This document shows positions 8,786 to 15,912 of a stretch of DNA of 64,000 nt, in pieces. Under the pieces are notes generated by a model, which was not told the DNA's origin, did no database searches, and was given only the letters and a program-made list of their open reading frames with translations. Each line of letters starts with the position of its first letter. Positions within the stretch are counted from its first letter, which is position 1. The position numbers and the translations under genes were made by a program. Source of the stretch: Flavobacterium sp. GSB-24 (GTDB lineage Bacteria; Bacteroidota; Bacteroidia; Flavobacteriales; Flavobacteriaceae); contig NZ_AP027043.1 in the NCBI RefSeq assembly GCF_027924665.1, positions 186,001 through 250,000 on the forward strand. Direction: 5' to 3'.

Positions 8786-8944
8786 ATGACAAAAGTAATT
8801 ACAATTTTGACTGTTGCTTTATTTTCAATTGGAGTAACCGCTCAAGAAACAAAACCAGCAGCAAAAGAAAAAGCTAAAAAAGAATCGTGCTGTAAAAAAA
8901 CAACAGATAAAAAAGATAAAAAATCTTGTTGTGCGAAAAAATAA
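8786..8944 (+). CDS. Small secreted CCxK-rich peptide
   Basis: A 52-residue open frame starting MTKVITILTVALFSIGVTAQ, a clear signal peptide with a probable cut after TAQ or nearby. The mature part is about 32 residues, nearly half lysine, with two cysteine pairs (KKESCCKKTT and KKSCCAKK). A strong hairpin terminator follows 20 bp after the stop, supporting a real monocistronic gene. The twin CC pairs could bind Cu(I) or Zn(II); its position just after the copper island supports that, but no named family is recognised. Confidence 0.75.
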   Translation: MTKVITILTVALFSIGVTAQETKPAAKEKAKKESCCKKTTDKKDKKSCCAKK

Positions 8945-8963
8945 GTGAAACTCGATTTCAAAG

Positions 8964-8995
8964 AAAAAGGCCTCAAATGTTTGAGGCCTTTTTTT
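8964..8995 (+). terminator. Rho-independent terminator
   Basis: AAAAAGGCCTCAAA pairs with TTTGAGGCCTTTTT and is followed by a T run. It ends the 52-residue peptide gene. Confidence 0.9.
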
Positions 8996-9008
8996 ATGGT
9001 CTTCTTTC

Positions 9009-9084
9009 GCCACGAATTTCACTAATTTATACTAATTAGAAATTCTTAATGCATTTGTATAAGATAATTCGTGGAATTCGTGGC
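9009..9084. repeat. GCCACGAATT-type inverted repeat
   Basis: Arms GCCACGAATTTCAC (9009-9022) and GTGGAATTCGTGGC (9071-9084) are complementary with one wobble. Same family as the repeats at 32856 and 33704 and the middle arms at 61753/61888. Confidence 0.75.
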
Positions 9085-9098
9085 AAAATCTTAAAAAA

Positions 9099-9551
9099 CT
9101 ATTTCAATCTTACACTCCACTCAAAATCCATCTCAGAAACTTGAACTCCTTCTTCATTAGTTCCAATAGATTTCATCCAGAAAGTCTGCCCTTCTCCTGT
9201 TTCAATTGTTTTTTTAATGGCATCCGCAATTAAATGTCCGTCATTGCAGACAAATGTAATTCTGCCCGTTGCTTTTTTAGTAAAGTTTCCTTTGTTATTG
9301 GCTACTAACATTGAAATCTTTCTACCGCTTTCTTGAATTTGTGATATCACCAAAGCTCCAGTTGTCAATTCTGCCGCCATTGCCTGAACAGCAAAGTACA
9401 TAGAATTAAACGGATTCTGATTGATCCATCTGTGCTTAACACTAACCACACATTGGTCTTTGTCGATTGCTTTTACACGTACACCGCAAATGTATGCAGA
9501 TGGTAATTTGAATAATACAAATTTGTTGAGTTTGGAAACTGAAACTGCCAT
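9099..9551 (-). CDS. DUF4442 domain-containing protein (hotdog-fold thioesterase-like)
   Basis: 150 residues, soluble. The start MAVSVSKLNKFVLFKLPSAY, the central HRWINQNPFNSMYFAVQAMA with an Asn-Pro before a long helix, and the strand-rich C-terminus fit the DUF4442 family, which adopts the hotdog fold of acyl-CoA thioesterases. In that fold the helix after NPFNSMYF packs against the sheet; the residues here give no proven substrate. The gene is monocistronic on the minus strand, convergent with the peptide gene at 8786. A housekeeping acyl-thioester role is possible but unproven. Confidence 0.8.
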   Translation of the reverse strand: MAVSVSKLNKFVLFKLPSAYICGVRVKAIDKDQCVVSVKHRWINQNPFNSMYFAVQAMAAELTTGALVISQIQESGRKISMLVANNKGNFTKKATGRITFVCNDGHLIADAIKKTIETGEGQTFWMKSIGTNEEGVQVSEMDFEWSVRLK

Positions 9552-9745
9552 GTGATATATTTTTTATGTAAAAATACAAAAAAACTATGCACGCACAATA
9601 TATTCTTTAAATATGGAAAAAACCTCAATAAAATCAATACTTAGAAATGATTTTCAACAATTTAAACCGCATTTTAAAAGTTTATAATTGTTAATATTTT
9701 GTTAATATTTGGTACTATGTAAAACAAGATACTGTCTTTTAGACA

Positions 9746-9753
9746 TATATTTG
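9746..9753 (+). promoter_or_regulatory. Candidate -7 box for the DUF4870 gene
   Basis: TATATTTG, an exact TAnnTTTG match, lies 28 bp before the ATG at 9782. The nearest TTTG upstream (9708-9711) is 34 bp away, too far for a normal -33 element. Confidence 0.4.
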
Positions 9754-9781
9754 CATAAGAAATTACTATATACTTTTAATC

Positions 9782-10261
9782 ATGGAAACAACAACACCAC
9801 TCATCATGGAAAAAACATCAGAAAAGAACACAGCAACATTTACTCATTTGAGTACTTTAAGTCAATATATAATTCCGTTTGGGAACTATATTTTTCCGCT
9901 ATTAATTTGGACAAACTATAAAGATAAATCTGAATTTGTAGATCATCACGGAAAACAGACTTTGAACTTTCAGTTAAGCTTATTGCTTTATACTTTGATT
10001 TTAGCACTTATTGCTATACCAATTTTCTTAACTGTTTTCTTGCAGAATATTCCAGTGGAAGCTGTTTTCAATGACCACAATATTCACATCAGAAACTTTA
10101 ATTTCCAAGCCCATATTGGAATGCTAAGTGTAGGAATTACAGCTGTAGTGCTTTTTGGATTACTAAAATTTGTTGAATTCTTTTTAGTGATTTATGCTTC
10201 TATAAAAGCTTCAAACGGAGAATTATACAAATATCCGCTCACGATTCCTTTTATAAAGTGA
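9782..10261 (+). CDS. DUF4870 (Tic20-like) membrane protein
   Basis: 159 residues with about three or four membrane helices. The N-terminus is Thr-rich and polar. LSTLSQYIIPFGNYIFPLLI, then FVDHHGKQTLNFQLSLLLYT, is the DUF4870 signature (an H-x-K/R-Q-x-L/xNFQ segment before the second helix), and the C-terminal helix carries an ASIKASNGELYKYPLTIPFI tail, also typical. The family is found next to PspC and GIN genes in Bacteroidota, as here, where it precedes the PadR-PspC operon by 125 bp. Function unknown; probably part of an envelope-stress membrane module. Confidence 0.88.
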   Translation: METTTPLIMEKTSEKNTATFTHLSTLSQYIIPFGNYIFPLLIWTNYKDKSEFVDHHGKQTLNFQLSLLLYTLILALIAIPIFLTVFLQNIPVEAVFNDHNIHIRNFNFQAHIGMLSVGITAVVLFGLLKFVEFFLVIYASIKASNGELYKYPLTIPFIK

Positions 10262-10318
10262 CATTAAAAAATTAAAAGTTATAGTCGAAACATCAATCAA
10301 ATCATATAAGTTTCGAAA

Positions 10319-10346
10319 TCAATCATCAATCAATCATCATCAATCA
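10319..10346. repeat. Low-complexity ATC/AATC microsatellite in the PadR leader
   Basis: Irregular tandem copies of AATC and ATC fill the 5' leader of the PadR gene. Just upstream GAAAC (10287 region) and GTTTC (10309 region) are inverted and could be part of an operator. Slippage could change the leader length; no CRISPR-like spacer structure is present. Confidence 0.6.
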
Positions 10347-10386
10347 AAAAACGAATTGTTCAATCAAAAAAAAACAAAATGAAATT

Positions 10387-10719
10387 ATGAACATTGAAAA
10401 CACAAAAGCACAGATGCGCAAAGGTGTTCTTGAGTTTTGCATCTTATCTGTATTAAAAGAAAAAGACGCATATACATCTGAAATATTAGACACTTTAAAA
10501 AACGCAAAATTACTAGTTGTAGAAGGAACCGTTTATCCGTTGTTAACTAGATTAAAAAATGACGGTTTACTAAATTATCGCTGGGAAGAATCGACCTCTG
10601 GGCCACCACGAAAATATTATGGATTAACCGAAATAGGACAAACATTTTTAAACGAACTTAGCGGTACTTGGACAGAATTATCCGACGCTGTAAACTTAAT
10701 CACCAATCAAAATCAATAA
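10387..10719 (+). CDS. PadR family transcriptional regulator
   Basis: 110 residues, the usual size of the small PadR-s2 subfamily. The winged-helix starts at MRKGVLEFCILSVLKEKDAY and includes TSEILDTLKNAKLLVVEGTV, the wing GLLNYRWEESTSGPPRKYY, and a final helix ELSGTWTELSDAVNLI for dimerisation. The motif YPLLTRLKNDGLL is the family hallmark. It lies 3 bp before a PspC-domain gene, so the two are co-transcribed and the regulator probably represses its own operon. Confidence 0.95.
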   Translation: MNIENTKAQMRKGVLEFCILSVLKEKDAYTSEILDTLKNAKLLVVEGTVYPLLTRLKNDGLLNYRWEESTSGPPRKYYGLTEIGQTFLNELSGTWTELSDAVNLITNQNQ

Positions 10720-10722
10720 GTC

Positions 10723-12444
10723 ATGAACAAAACAGTAAATATTAACTTAGGCGGGATGTTTTTTCATATCGATGAAGACGCATACTTAAAATTAACACGC
10801 TATTTTGACGCAATAAAACGATCACTTAACAACTCTTCTGGACAAGATGAAATTATTAAAGATATCGAAATGCGTGTTTCTGAATTATTATCAGAAAAAC
10901 AAAAAAGCGAGAAACATGTTGTTGGACTGAAAGATGTTGACGAAGTGATTACGGTGATGGGACAACCTGAAGATTATAGAATTGAGGACGAAGAAAGCAC
11001 CAATCAATCTTACAATGATTTTGGGCAAAGAAAACACAAAAAATTATACCGCGATAAAGAAAAAGGTTTAATTGGAGGTGTCGCTACAGGGCTAGGACAT
11101 TATTTTGGAATTGATGCTGTTTGGATTAAAATTATATTCTTAATCTTCGTTTTTGCAGGTTTTGGAACTGGAATTTTAGCTTATTTTGTTCTTTGGATTG
11201 TAACGCCTGAAGCAGTTACAACTTCAGAAAAATTAGAAATGACTGGAGAGCCAGTAACTATTTCGAACATCGAAAAAAAAGTGCGTGAAGAAATTGATTC
11301 ATTATCTGAAAAATTCAAAAATGCAGATTATGACAAAATGGGAAACCAAGTAAAGTCGGGAGCTGGGAGAATAAGTAGTTCATTTGGAGACTTTATCATG
11401 ACGGTTTTTAAAATTTTTGCTAAGTTTTTAGGAGTTGTCCTAATCATAGCTGGAATTTCAACTTTAATCATGTTATTGATTGGTGTTTTTACTTTAGGAA
11501 CAAACATTTTTATTGATTTCCCTTGGCAAAACTTTGTAGAAGCTGGAAACTTTACAGAATATCCAATCTGGTCATTTGGTTTATTGATGCTTTTTGCTGT
11601 CGGAATTCCGTTTTTCTTCTTAACACTTTTAGGTTTCAAATTGTTATCTCCGAATTTAAAATCAATTGGAAATATTACAAAGTATACTCTTTTAGCTGTT
11701 TGGATTATTGCAATTGCAATTGTAATTAGTATCGGAATTAAACAAGCAACTGAAATTTCTTATGATAACAAAGTCGTAGAGAAAAAGCTTTTTGGAATCA
11801 AAGCCGCTGACACATTATATATTAAGTTTAAATACAGTGACTATTACACAAAAAGTCTAAATAATTACAGAGATTTTGAATTTGTACAAGACTCGGCAAA
11901 CAATGAATTAATTTATTCAAATGATGTTCGCTTACATATCTTACATACAGATGAAACTACTCCTTTTATTCAAATAGAAAAAAGTGCAAGAGGAAATTCT
12001 TTTACAAACGCTAAAAAAAGAGCAGAAAAAATTAATTATAAGTTTCAAATTAGCGGAAATCAATTAATTTTGGATAATTATTTTCTGACAGATGTTAAAA
12101 ACAAATTTAGAGGACAAGAAGTAGATGTTTATTTGTACGTTCCAGACGGACAATTAATTAAACCAGATTCTTCAATAAGAGATTACTATAATTCTGACGA
12201 TGATTTCTTCAATCTAAATTATGATGGAGATTACAATTATAAAGTTGAAGGATCAAAAGTGAGATGTTTAAATTGTCCTGCAGACGATAATGATGACAAT
12301 GATTCTGACGAAGTAAATACTATTGAAAACGACACAATAAATGAAGTTTCGGTTAAAATTAATGGAAAAGAAGTTTTAAACGGAAAAAAAACTAAAGGAA
12401 AGCTAACCACTGACAAAAACGGAGTTATAATCAAAATAAACTAA
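10723..12444 (+). CDS. PspC domain-containing membrane protein
   Basis: 573 residues. Residues about 105-165 are the PspC domain: RDKEKGLIGGVATGLGHYFG followed by a helix ending YFVLWIVTPEA. Further membrane helices lie near 225-255, 285-310 and 325-345. The rest, to residue 573, is a long extracytoplasmic region with an adhesin-like strand pattern and an Asp/Asn-rich stretch (DDNDDNDSDE). The N-terminal 100 residues include an INLGGMFFHIDEDAYLKL segment common to Bacteroidota PspC fusions. The gene sits between PadR and two GIN-domain genes; the group is an envelope-stress or phage-shock-type module. Stress signal unknown. Confidence 0.92.
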   Translation: MNKTVNINLGGMFFHIDEDAYLKLTRYFDAIKRSLNNSSGQDEIIKDIEMRVSELLSEKQKSEKHVVGLKDVDEVITVMGQPEDYRIEDEESTNQSYNDFGQRKHKKLYRDKEKGLIGGVATGLGHYFGIDAVWIKIIFLIFVFAGFGTGILAYFVLWIVTPEAVTTSEKLEMTGEPVTISNIEKKVREEIDSLSEKFKNADYDKMGNQVKSGAGRISSSFGDFIMTVFKIFAKFLGVVLIIAGISTLIMLLIGVFTLGTNIFIDFPWQNFVEAGNFTEYPIWSFGLLMLFAVGIPFFFLTLLGFKLLSPNLKSIGNITKYTLLAVWIIAIAIVISIGIKQATEISYDNKVVEKKLFGIKAADTLYIKFKYSDYYTKSLNNYRDFEFVQDSANNELIYSNDVRLHILHTDETTPFIQIEKSARGNSFTNAKKRAEKINYKFQISGNQLILDNYFLTDVKNKFRGQEVDVYLYVPDGQLIKPDSSIRDYYNSDDDFFNLNYDGDYNYKVEGSKVRCLNCPADDNDDNDSDEVNTIENDTINEVSVKINGKEVLNGKKTKGKLTTDKNGVIIKIN

Positions 12445-12448
12445 AGCC

Positions 12449-13183
12449 ATGATAAAAATAATCATTCATATTACGAAATTTATAATTGCTGCTGTTACTG
12501 CCTTATTATTTGCTTCTTGCAATTTTAATATGAACACAATCGAAGGAAGCGGGAATGTTACAACCGAAAAAAGAACTGTTCAAGGTGATTTTAAGAATAT
12601 AAGAGTCAGTAATGCTATTGACGTAGTAATCGAACAATCTGATTCTAGAGAAATTACGGTTGAAGCCGATGATAATCTTCAAAAAGAAATTGAAACTAAA
12701 GTAGAAAACGGAACATTGGTAATTAGTTGCAAATACAATTCTTTCCGCAACATTACAATGAAAAAAGTAACCGTAAAAATGCCGGTTGTTGACAAAATAG
12801 AGGCTTCAAGTGCATCATCTGTTCAAAGTAAAAATGTTATTGAAGGGCAAGATATAATTTTAGAAGCTTCAAGCGCAGCATCGATGCAAGTAAACATTGA
12901 ATCAGATAAGATCTCTGTAGATTCTGGAAGCGGAAGTTCTGTAACTATTGAAGGCAAAGCTTTAAATCTTAACACTTCGGTTTCAAGCGGCGGAAGTATT
13001 GATGCGGCTAAATTAATGGCAAACGATATTCATGCAGAGGCTTCAAGCGGCGGTACTGTTTCTATACATCCGATAGTAAGTTTAAAAGCAGAAGCTTCAA
13101 GCGGAGGAAACATCGATTATAGCGGTTCTCCAAAAACAGTTGAAAAATCAGCAAGCTCTGGAGGAAACATTAACAAAAGCTAA
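12449..13183 (+). CDS. Head GIN (DUF2807) domain lipoprotein
   Basis: 244 residues. A type II signal peptide is likely: hydrophobic core then LLFASC, with lipidated Cys26 or nearby. The mature protein is a beta-helix of the GIN/DUF2807 family: VQGDFKNIRVSNAIDVVIEQ and VEADDNLQKEI are the head motifs. The C-terminal third has repeated ASSGG turns (five copies), giving the appearance of a beta-solenoid stack. It is four bases after the PspC gene and followed by a second GIN gene, so it is the third gene of the PadR operon. Probably an outer-membrane-anchored protein exposed to the periplasm. Confidence 0.9.
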   Translation: MIKIIIHITKFIIAAVTALLFASCNFNMNTIEGSGNVTTEKRTVQGDFKNIRVSNAIDVVIEQSDSREITVEADDNLQKEIETKVENGTLVISCKYNSFRNITMKKVTVKMPVVDKIEASSASSVQSKNVIEGQDIILEASSAASMQVNIESDKISVDSGSGSSVTIEGKALNLNTSVSSGGSIDAAKLMANDIHAEASSGGTVSIHPIVSLKAEASSGGNIDYSGSPKTVEKSASSGGNINKS

Positions 13184-13205
13184 AAAGTAGTAACTGTTAA
13201 ATATA

Positions 13206-13240
13206 AAAGAAATCATTCATCAAAAGTGGATGATTTTTTT
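13206..13240 (+). terminator. Rho-independent terminator of the PadR-PspC-GIN operon
   Basis: AATCATTCA (13211-13219) pairs with TGGATGATT (13227-13235) with one wobble, loop of seven, then a T run. It ends the three-gene operon; the T run overlaps the TATATTTG box at 13240-13247 that probably serves the next gene. Confidence 0.7.
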
Positions 13241-13247
13241 ATATTTG
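13240..13247 (+). promoter_or_regulatory. Candidate -7 box for the second GIN gene
   Basis: TATATTTG lies 21 bp before the ATG at 13269, at a good distance for a start site with a short leader. No TTG at -33 is seen. Confidence 0.4.
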
Positions 13248-13268
13248 TCAAAATCAAATCTAGAATTA

Positions 13269-14102
13269 ATGAAAAAAAGTACAGCGCTGCTCCTATTATT
13301 ATTGGTTACAACATTAACTTTTGCACAAAAAAGAGAAAAAATTAAAGGTTCTAAAGTTGTAACGACTTCGATAAAAGAAGTTGGTAGTTTTGACGCCATT
13401 GAAGTCGATGATAATTTGGAAGTTTATTTGGAACGCGGAGAGAAAAATGAAATTAAAATTGAAGCCGATGATAATCTACATGATATTGTTGGAATGGATT
13501 TAAGAGAAAAAACGCTTCGACTATACACTAACAAAGAATCGTCTATTTTTAAAAAATTATCTGTTCGAGTTACTTATACTAGTTCATTGAATAAAGTTAT
13601 TACTAAAAATGAAGCTATCGTTTATGCTATTCAAGAATTACAATTAGACGACATCACGATGAATTGTCTTGACTTTTCTAAATTGTTTTTGAATGTTAAT
13701 GCTAAGAAATTCGCTTTAATTGCAGATGACAAATCTAAAACAGAATTAAATTTAAAAGCAGATGATGGAAGTTTACAACTAAGTAAAAATGCATCTGTTA
13801 AAACTTTGGTTTCGGCTATAAAATTCAAATGTGATTTGTACCAAAAAGCAAATGCTGCGATTGAAGGTATTGCTGAAAAAGCTACAATTAGATTAGACAA
13901 TAATTCTGTATTTACAGGAACAAAATTCACACTGAAAGATGCAAATGTTACTGCAGAAAATTATGCTGTAGGAACTATTTTTGCCGAAACAACACTTTCA
14001 TTGGCTATCGGAGATAAGGCAGAACTTTCTCTTTTTGGAAATCCAAAAATCGAATTGACTCGTTTTTCTGAAGAAGCGAAATTGTTCAAAAAGGTTAAAT
14101 AA
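13269..14102 (+). CDS. GIN domain-containing (DUF2807) secreted protein
   Basis: 277 residues starting MKKSTALLLLLLVTTLTFAQ, a clear signal peptide with a cut after FAQ. The mature part has the DUF2807 head: VVTTSIKEVGSFDAIEVDDN and NEIKIEADDNLHDIV, close to the same positions in the preceding lipoprotein (ADDNLQKEI), so the two are paralogues. The remaining chain is a run of short strands typical of a solenoid. The open frame extends 13 codons upstream of this ATG, but that stretch overlaps the promoter-like TATATTTG box, so ATG 13269 is chosen. Unlike its neighbour it lacks a lipobox. Role unknown. Confidence 0.88.
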   Translation: MKKSTALLLLLLVTTLTFAQKREKIKGSKVVTTSIKEVGSFDAIEVDDNLEVYLERGEKNEIKIEADDNLHDIVGMDLREKTLRLYTNKESSIFKKLSVRVTYTSSLNKVITKNEAIVYAIQELQLDDITMNCLDFSKLFLNVNAKKFALIADDKSKTELNLKADDGSLQLSKNASVKTLVSAIKFKCDLYQKANAAIEGIAEKATIRLDNNSVFTGTKFTLKDANVTAENYAVGTIFAETTLSLAIGDKAELSLFGNPKIELTRFSEEAKLFKKVK

Positions 14103-14125
14103 ACTTATTGTTTCAAGTCTTTCTT

Positions 14126-14262
14126 GTTTCAAGTTTCAAGTTGAAATTAAGACATTAATATAAAGAAGAAAATCCCAGTCTAAATTAGGCTGGGATTTTT
14201 TTTATTGTAAAGATTTCAGCGCTCCAATAACCTGAAACAAAAGAAAACTTGAAACTTGAAAC
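14126..14262. repeat. TTTCAAG inverted repeat around a terminator
   Basis: GTTTCAAGTTTCAAGTT (14126-14142) and its perfect complement (14246-14262) enclose the terminator at 14169. The same unit, slightly longer, forms the repeat at 23610-23663, so this is a dispersed family. Confidence 0.75.
14169..14203. terminator. Bidirectional terminator between GIN gene and trxB
   Basis: AAATCCCAG and CTGGGATTT pair, extended inward by CTA/TAG, with A run on the left and T run on the right. It can end both the GIN gene (plus) and trxB (minus). Confidence 0.9.
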
Positions 14263-14270
14263 TAAAAAAT

Positions 14271-15218
14271 TTATTCTTTAGAAGCCAAATATCTCTCAGC
14301 GTCCAAAGCTGCCATACATCCTGTTCCTGCAGCAGTAATAGCTTGACGGTATACTTGATCTGCAGCATCACCAGCTACAAAAACACCTGAAACATTTGTT
14401 CTTGATGTTCCTGGAGTATTTACGATATATCCAGTTTCGTCTAGTGTAATGTAATCTTTAAAAATGTCTGTATTTGGTTTGTGTCCAATTGCTACGAAGA
14501 AACCAGTTGCTGGAATTTCGATCGTTTCACCAGTTGTTTTGTTTAATGCTTTAATAGCGTGTACTACATTATTATCACCAAGAACTTCAACAGTATCATG
14601 ATTCATTAAAATCTCAATGTTTTCTGTTTTACGTACTCTTTCTTCCATGATTTTAGAAGCTCTGAATTTTTCACTTCTAACCAGCATTGTTACTTTTTTA
14701 CAAAGTTTAGATAAGTAATGGGCTTCCTCACAAGCTGAGTCACCTGCTCCAACAATTACTACTTCTTGATTTCTGTAGAAGAAACCATCACACACAGCAC
14801 AAGCAGAAACTCCGCCGCCCATATTTAAATAGTGTTGTTCTGATGGTAATCCTAAATATTTAGCTGAAGCACCCGTAGAAATAATAACAGTTTCACAGTG
14901 TAATTCGATTGAATCATTAATCCAAACTTTATGAATATCGCCAGAAAAATCAACTTTTGTTGCCCAGCCGTCACGGATATCTGCGCCAAAACGTTTTGCT
15001 TGTTCTTGTAACTGAACCATCATTTCTGGTCCTGTAACTCCATCAACATACCCTGGAAAATTTTCTACTTCATTAGTTGTAGTCAACTGACCTCCAGGCT
15101 GCATTCCTTGATATAAAACCGGATTCATGTTTGCTCTGGCTGCATAAATAGCTGCAGTATAACCTGCAGGGCCAGAACCTATAATAAGGCATTTAATTTT
15201 TTCTATTGTATCTGACAT
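14271..15218 (-). CDS. trxB: Thioredoxin-disulfide reductase
   Basis: A 315-residue flavoprotein that uses NADPH to reduce thioredoxin. Motifs in order: FAD-binding GSGPAGYTAAIYAARA near the N-terminus; redox CAVC in GGVSACAVCDGFFY; NADPH-binding GAGDSACEEAHYLSK; ATGFFVAIGHKPNT; and the FAD-closing GVFVAGDAADQ near the C-terminus. The length is that of the low-molecular-weight bacterial type. ATG at 15218 (MSDTIEK) is preferred over a start nine codons earlier because it matches the usual family N-terminus. Divergent from tRNA-Pro. Confidence 0.97.
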   Translation of the reverse strand: MSDTIEKIKCLIIGSGPAGYTAAIYAARANMNPVLYQGMQPGGQLTTTNEVENFPGYVDGVTGPEMMVQLQEQAKRFGADIRDGWATKVDFSGDIHKVWINDSIELHCETVIISTGASAKYLGLPSEQHYLNMGGGVSACAVCDGFFYRNQEVVIVGAGDSACEEAHYLSKLCKKVTMLVRSEKFRASKIMEERVRKTENIEILMNHDTVEVLGDNNVVHAIKALNKTTGETIEIPATGFFVAIGHKPNTDIFKDYITLDETGYIVNTPGTSRTNVSGVFVAGDAADQVYRQAITAAGTGCMAALDAERYLASKE

Positions 15219-15332
15219 AACGTGTATAGTTTTTTTGTGATGCAAATGTAAACTTTATTATAAAAAATTAAGGCTAAAATAAATCCTAAATAACTATGTT
15301 CAAATAAGTTTTATTTATTTTCATTTTTTCCT

Positions 15333-15361
15333 TTTGTAAACAAAAATTATTTATATCTTTG
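15333..15361 (+). promoter_or_regulatory. Promoter of tRNA-Pro
   Basis: TTTG (15333-15336), a 17-bp spacer, and TATCTTTG (15354-15361) match the Bacteroidota -33/-7 consensus TTTG-N17/18-TAnnTTTG exactly. It lies 33 bp before the mature tRNA 5' end. Confidence 0.8.
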
Positions 15362-15394
15362 CATCCGCTTTCGGGCAGTACCACAATACATCAT

Positions 15395-15469
15395 CGGGGT
15401 GTAGCGTAGCCCGGTTATCGCGCCTGCTTTGGGAGCAGGAGGCCGCAGGTTCGAATCCTGCCACCCCGA
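15395..15469 (+). tRNA. tRNA-Pro (TGG anticodon)
   Basis: 75 nt fold into a full cloverleaf: acceptor CGGGGTG/CACCCCG, D arm GCG...CGC, anticodon arm CCTGC-TTTGGGA-GCAGG with anticodon TGG, five-base variable loop, T arm GCAGG-TTCGAAT-CCTGC and discriminator A. The 3' CCA is not encoded. It is the first and only complete copy of a tandem array in which its 3' two-thirds recur three more times. Confidence 0.96.
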
Positions 15470-15470
15470 C

Positions 15471-15508
15471 AAAAGTCTTTTCATTTATTTGGAAAGACTT
15501 TTTTTTTT
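15471..15508 (+). terminator. Terminator after tRNA-Pro
   Basis: AAAGTCTTT (15472-15480) pairs with AAAGACTTT (15493-15501), loop of 12, then a T run. It is part of the 128-bp unit and recurs, with small changes, at 15600-15637 and 15727-15764. Confidence 0.85.
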
Positions 15509-15533
15509 GCATCAATTTCAAATATAAATAACA

Positions 15534-15637
15534 CGCAACGGTTATCGCGTCCCGATTGAAAATCGGGAAGACCGCAGGTTAGAATCCTGCCACCTCGATG
15601 AAAATCTTTTCATTTATTTGGAAAGACTTTTTTTTTT
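15534..15637 (+). pseudogene. tRNA-derived degenerate copy 1 with terminator
   Basis: CGGTTATCGCG (from 15539) is the D-arm segment of tRNA-Pro, then an anticodon-like arm CCCGA-TTGAAAA-TCGGG (GAA in the anticodon position) and a T arm in which TTCGAAT has become TTAGAAT, followed by CACCTCG. The 5' acceptor strand is replaced by unrelated AT-rich bases, so no cloverleaf closes. A terminator follows at 15600-15637. Not a functional tRNA. Confidence 0.75.
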
Positions 15638-15663
15638 GCTTCCATCTCAATTATAAATACGCT

Positions 15664-15764
15664 AAAAGGTTATCGCGTCCCGATTGAAAATCGGGAAGAC
15701 CGCAGGTTCGAATCCTGCCACCCCGACAAAAGTCTTTTCATTTATTTGGAAAGACTTTTTTTTT
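15664..15764 (+). pseudogene. tRNA-derived degenerate copy 2 with terminator
   Basis: Starts with GGTTATCGCG at 15668, 128 bp after copy 1. The T arm (GCAGG-TTCGAAT-CCTGC) and 3' acceptor strand CACCCCG are perfectly kept, but the 5' acceptor strand is absent. The anticodon arm is again CCCGA-TTGAAAA-TCGGG. The terminator at 15727-15764 is identical in stem to that after the true tRNA. Confidence 0.75.
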
Positions 15765-15789
15765 GCATCAATCTCAAATATAAATAACA

Positions 15790-15857
15790 CGCAACGGTTA
15801 TTGCGTCCCGATTGAAAATCAGGAAGACCGCAGGTTCGAATCCTGCCAACCCTGACG
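15790..15857 (+). pseudogene. tRNA-derived degenerate copy 3
   Basis: Starts with CGGTTATTGCG at 15795, again 128 bp after copy 2. The anticodon stem has a mismatch (CCCGA/TCAGG), the T arm is intact, and the 3' acceptor strand has an inserted base (CAACCCTG). The unit's own terminator has been replaced by an unrelated one at 15858. Confidence 0.72.
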
Positions 15858-15892
15858 AAAAAAAGCTCTAACTTCTGTTAGAGCTTTTTTTT
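15858..15892. terminator. Terminator between tRNA array and beta-helix protein gene
   Basis: AAAAGCTCTAAC and GTTAGAGCTTTT pair around a TTCT loop, with A run left and T run right, so it can act for the array (plus) and for the beta-helix gene (minus). Confidence 0.88.
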
Positions 15893-15912
15893 ATTTAAGA
15901 ATATTTTTTCTT

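Noticed and set aside
10319..10346. Possible CRISPR-like array of AATC units
   Set aside because: Units are three to four bases with no spacers and no cas genes; it is a microsatellite.
15539..15590. tRNA-Phe (GAA anticodon arm)
   Set aside because: The 5' acceptor strand is missing and the T loop is mutated, so no cloverleaf closes; treated as a tRNA-derived copy.
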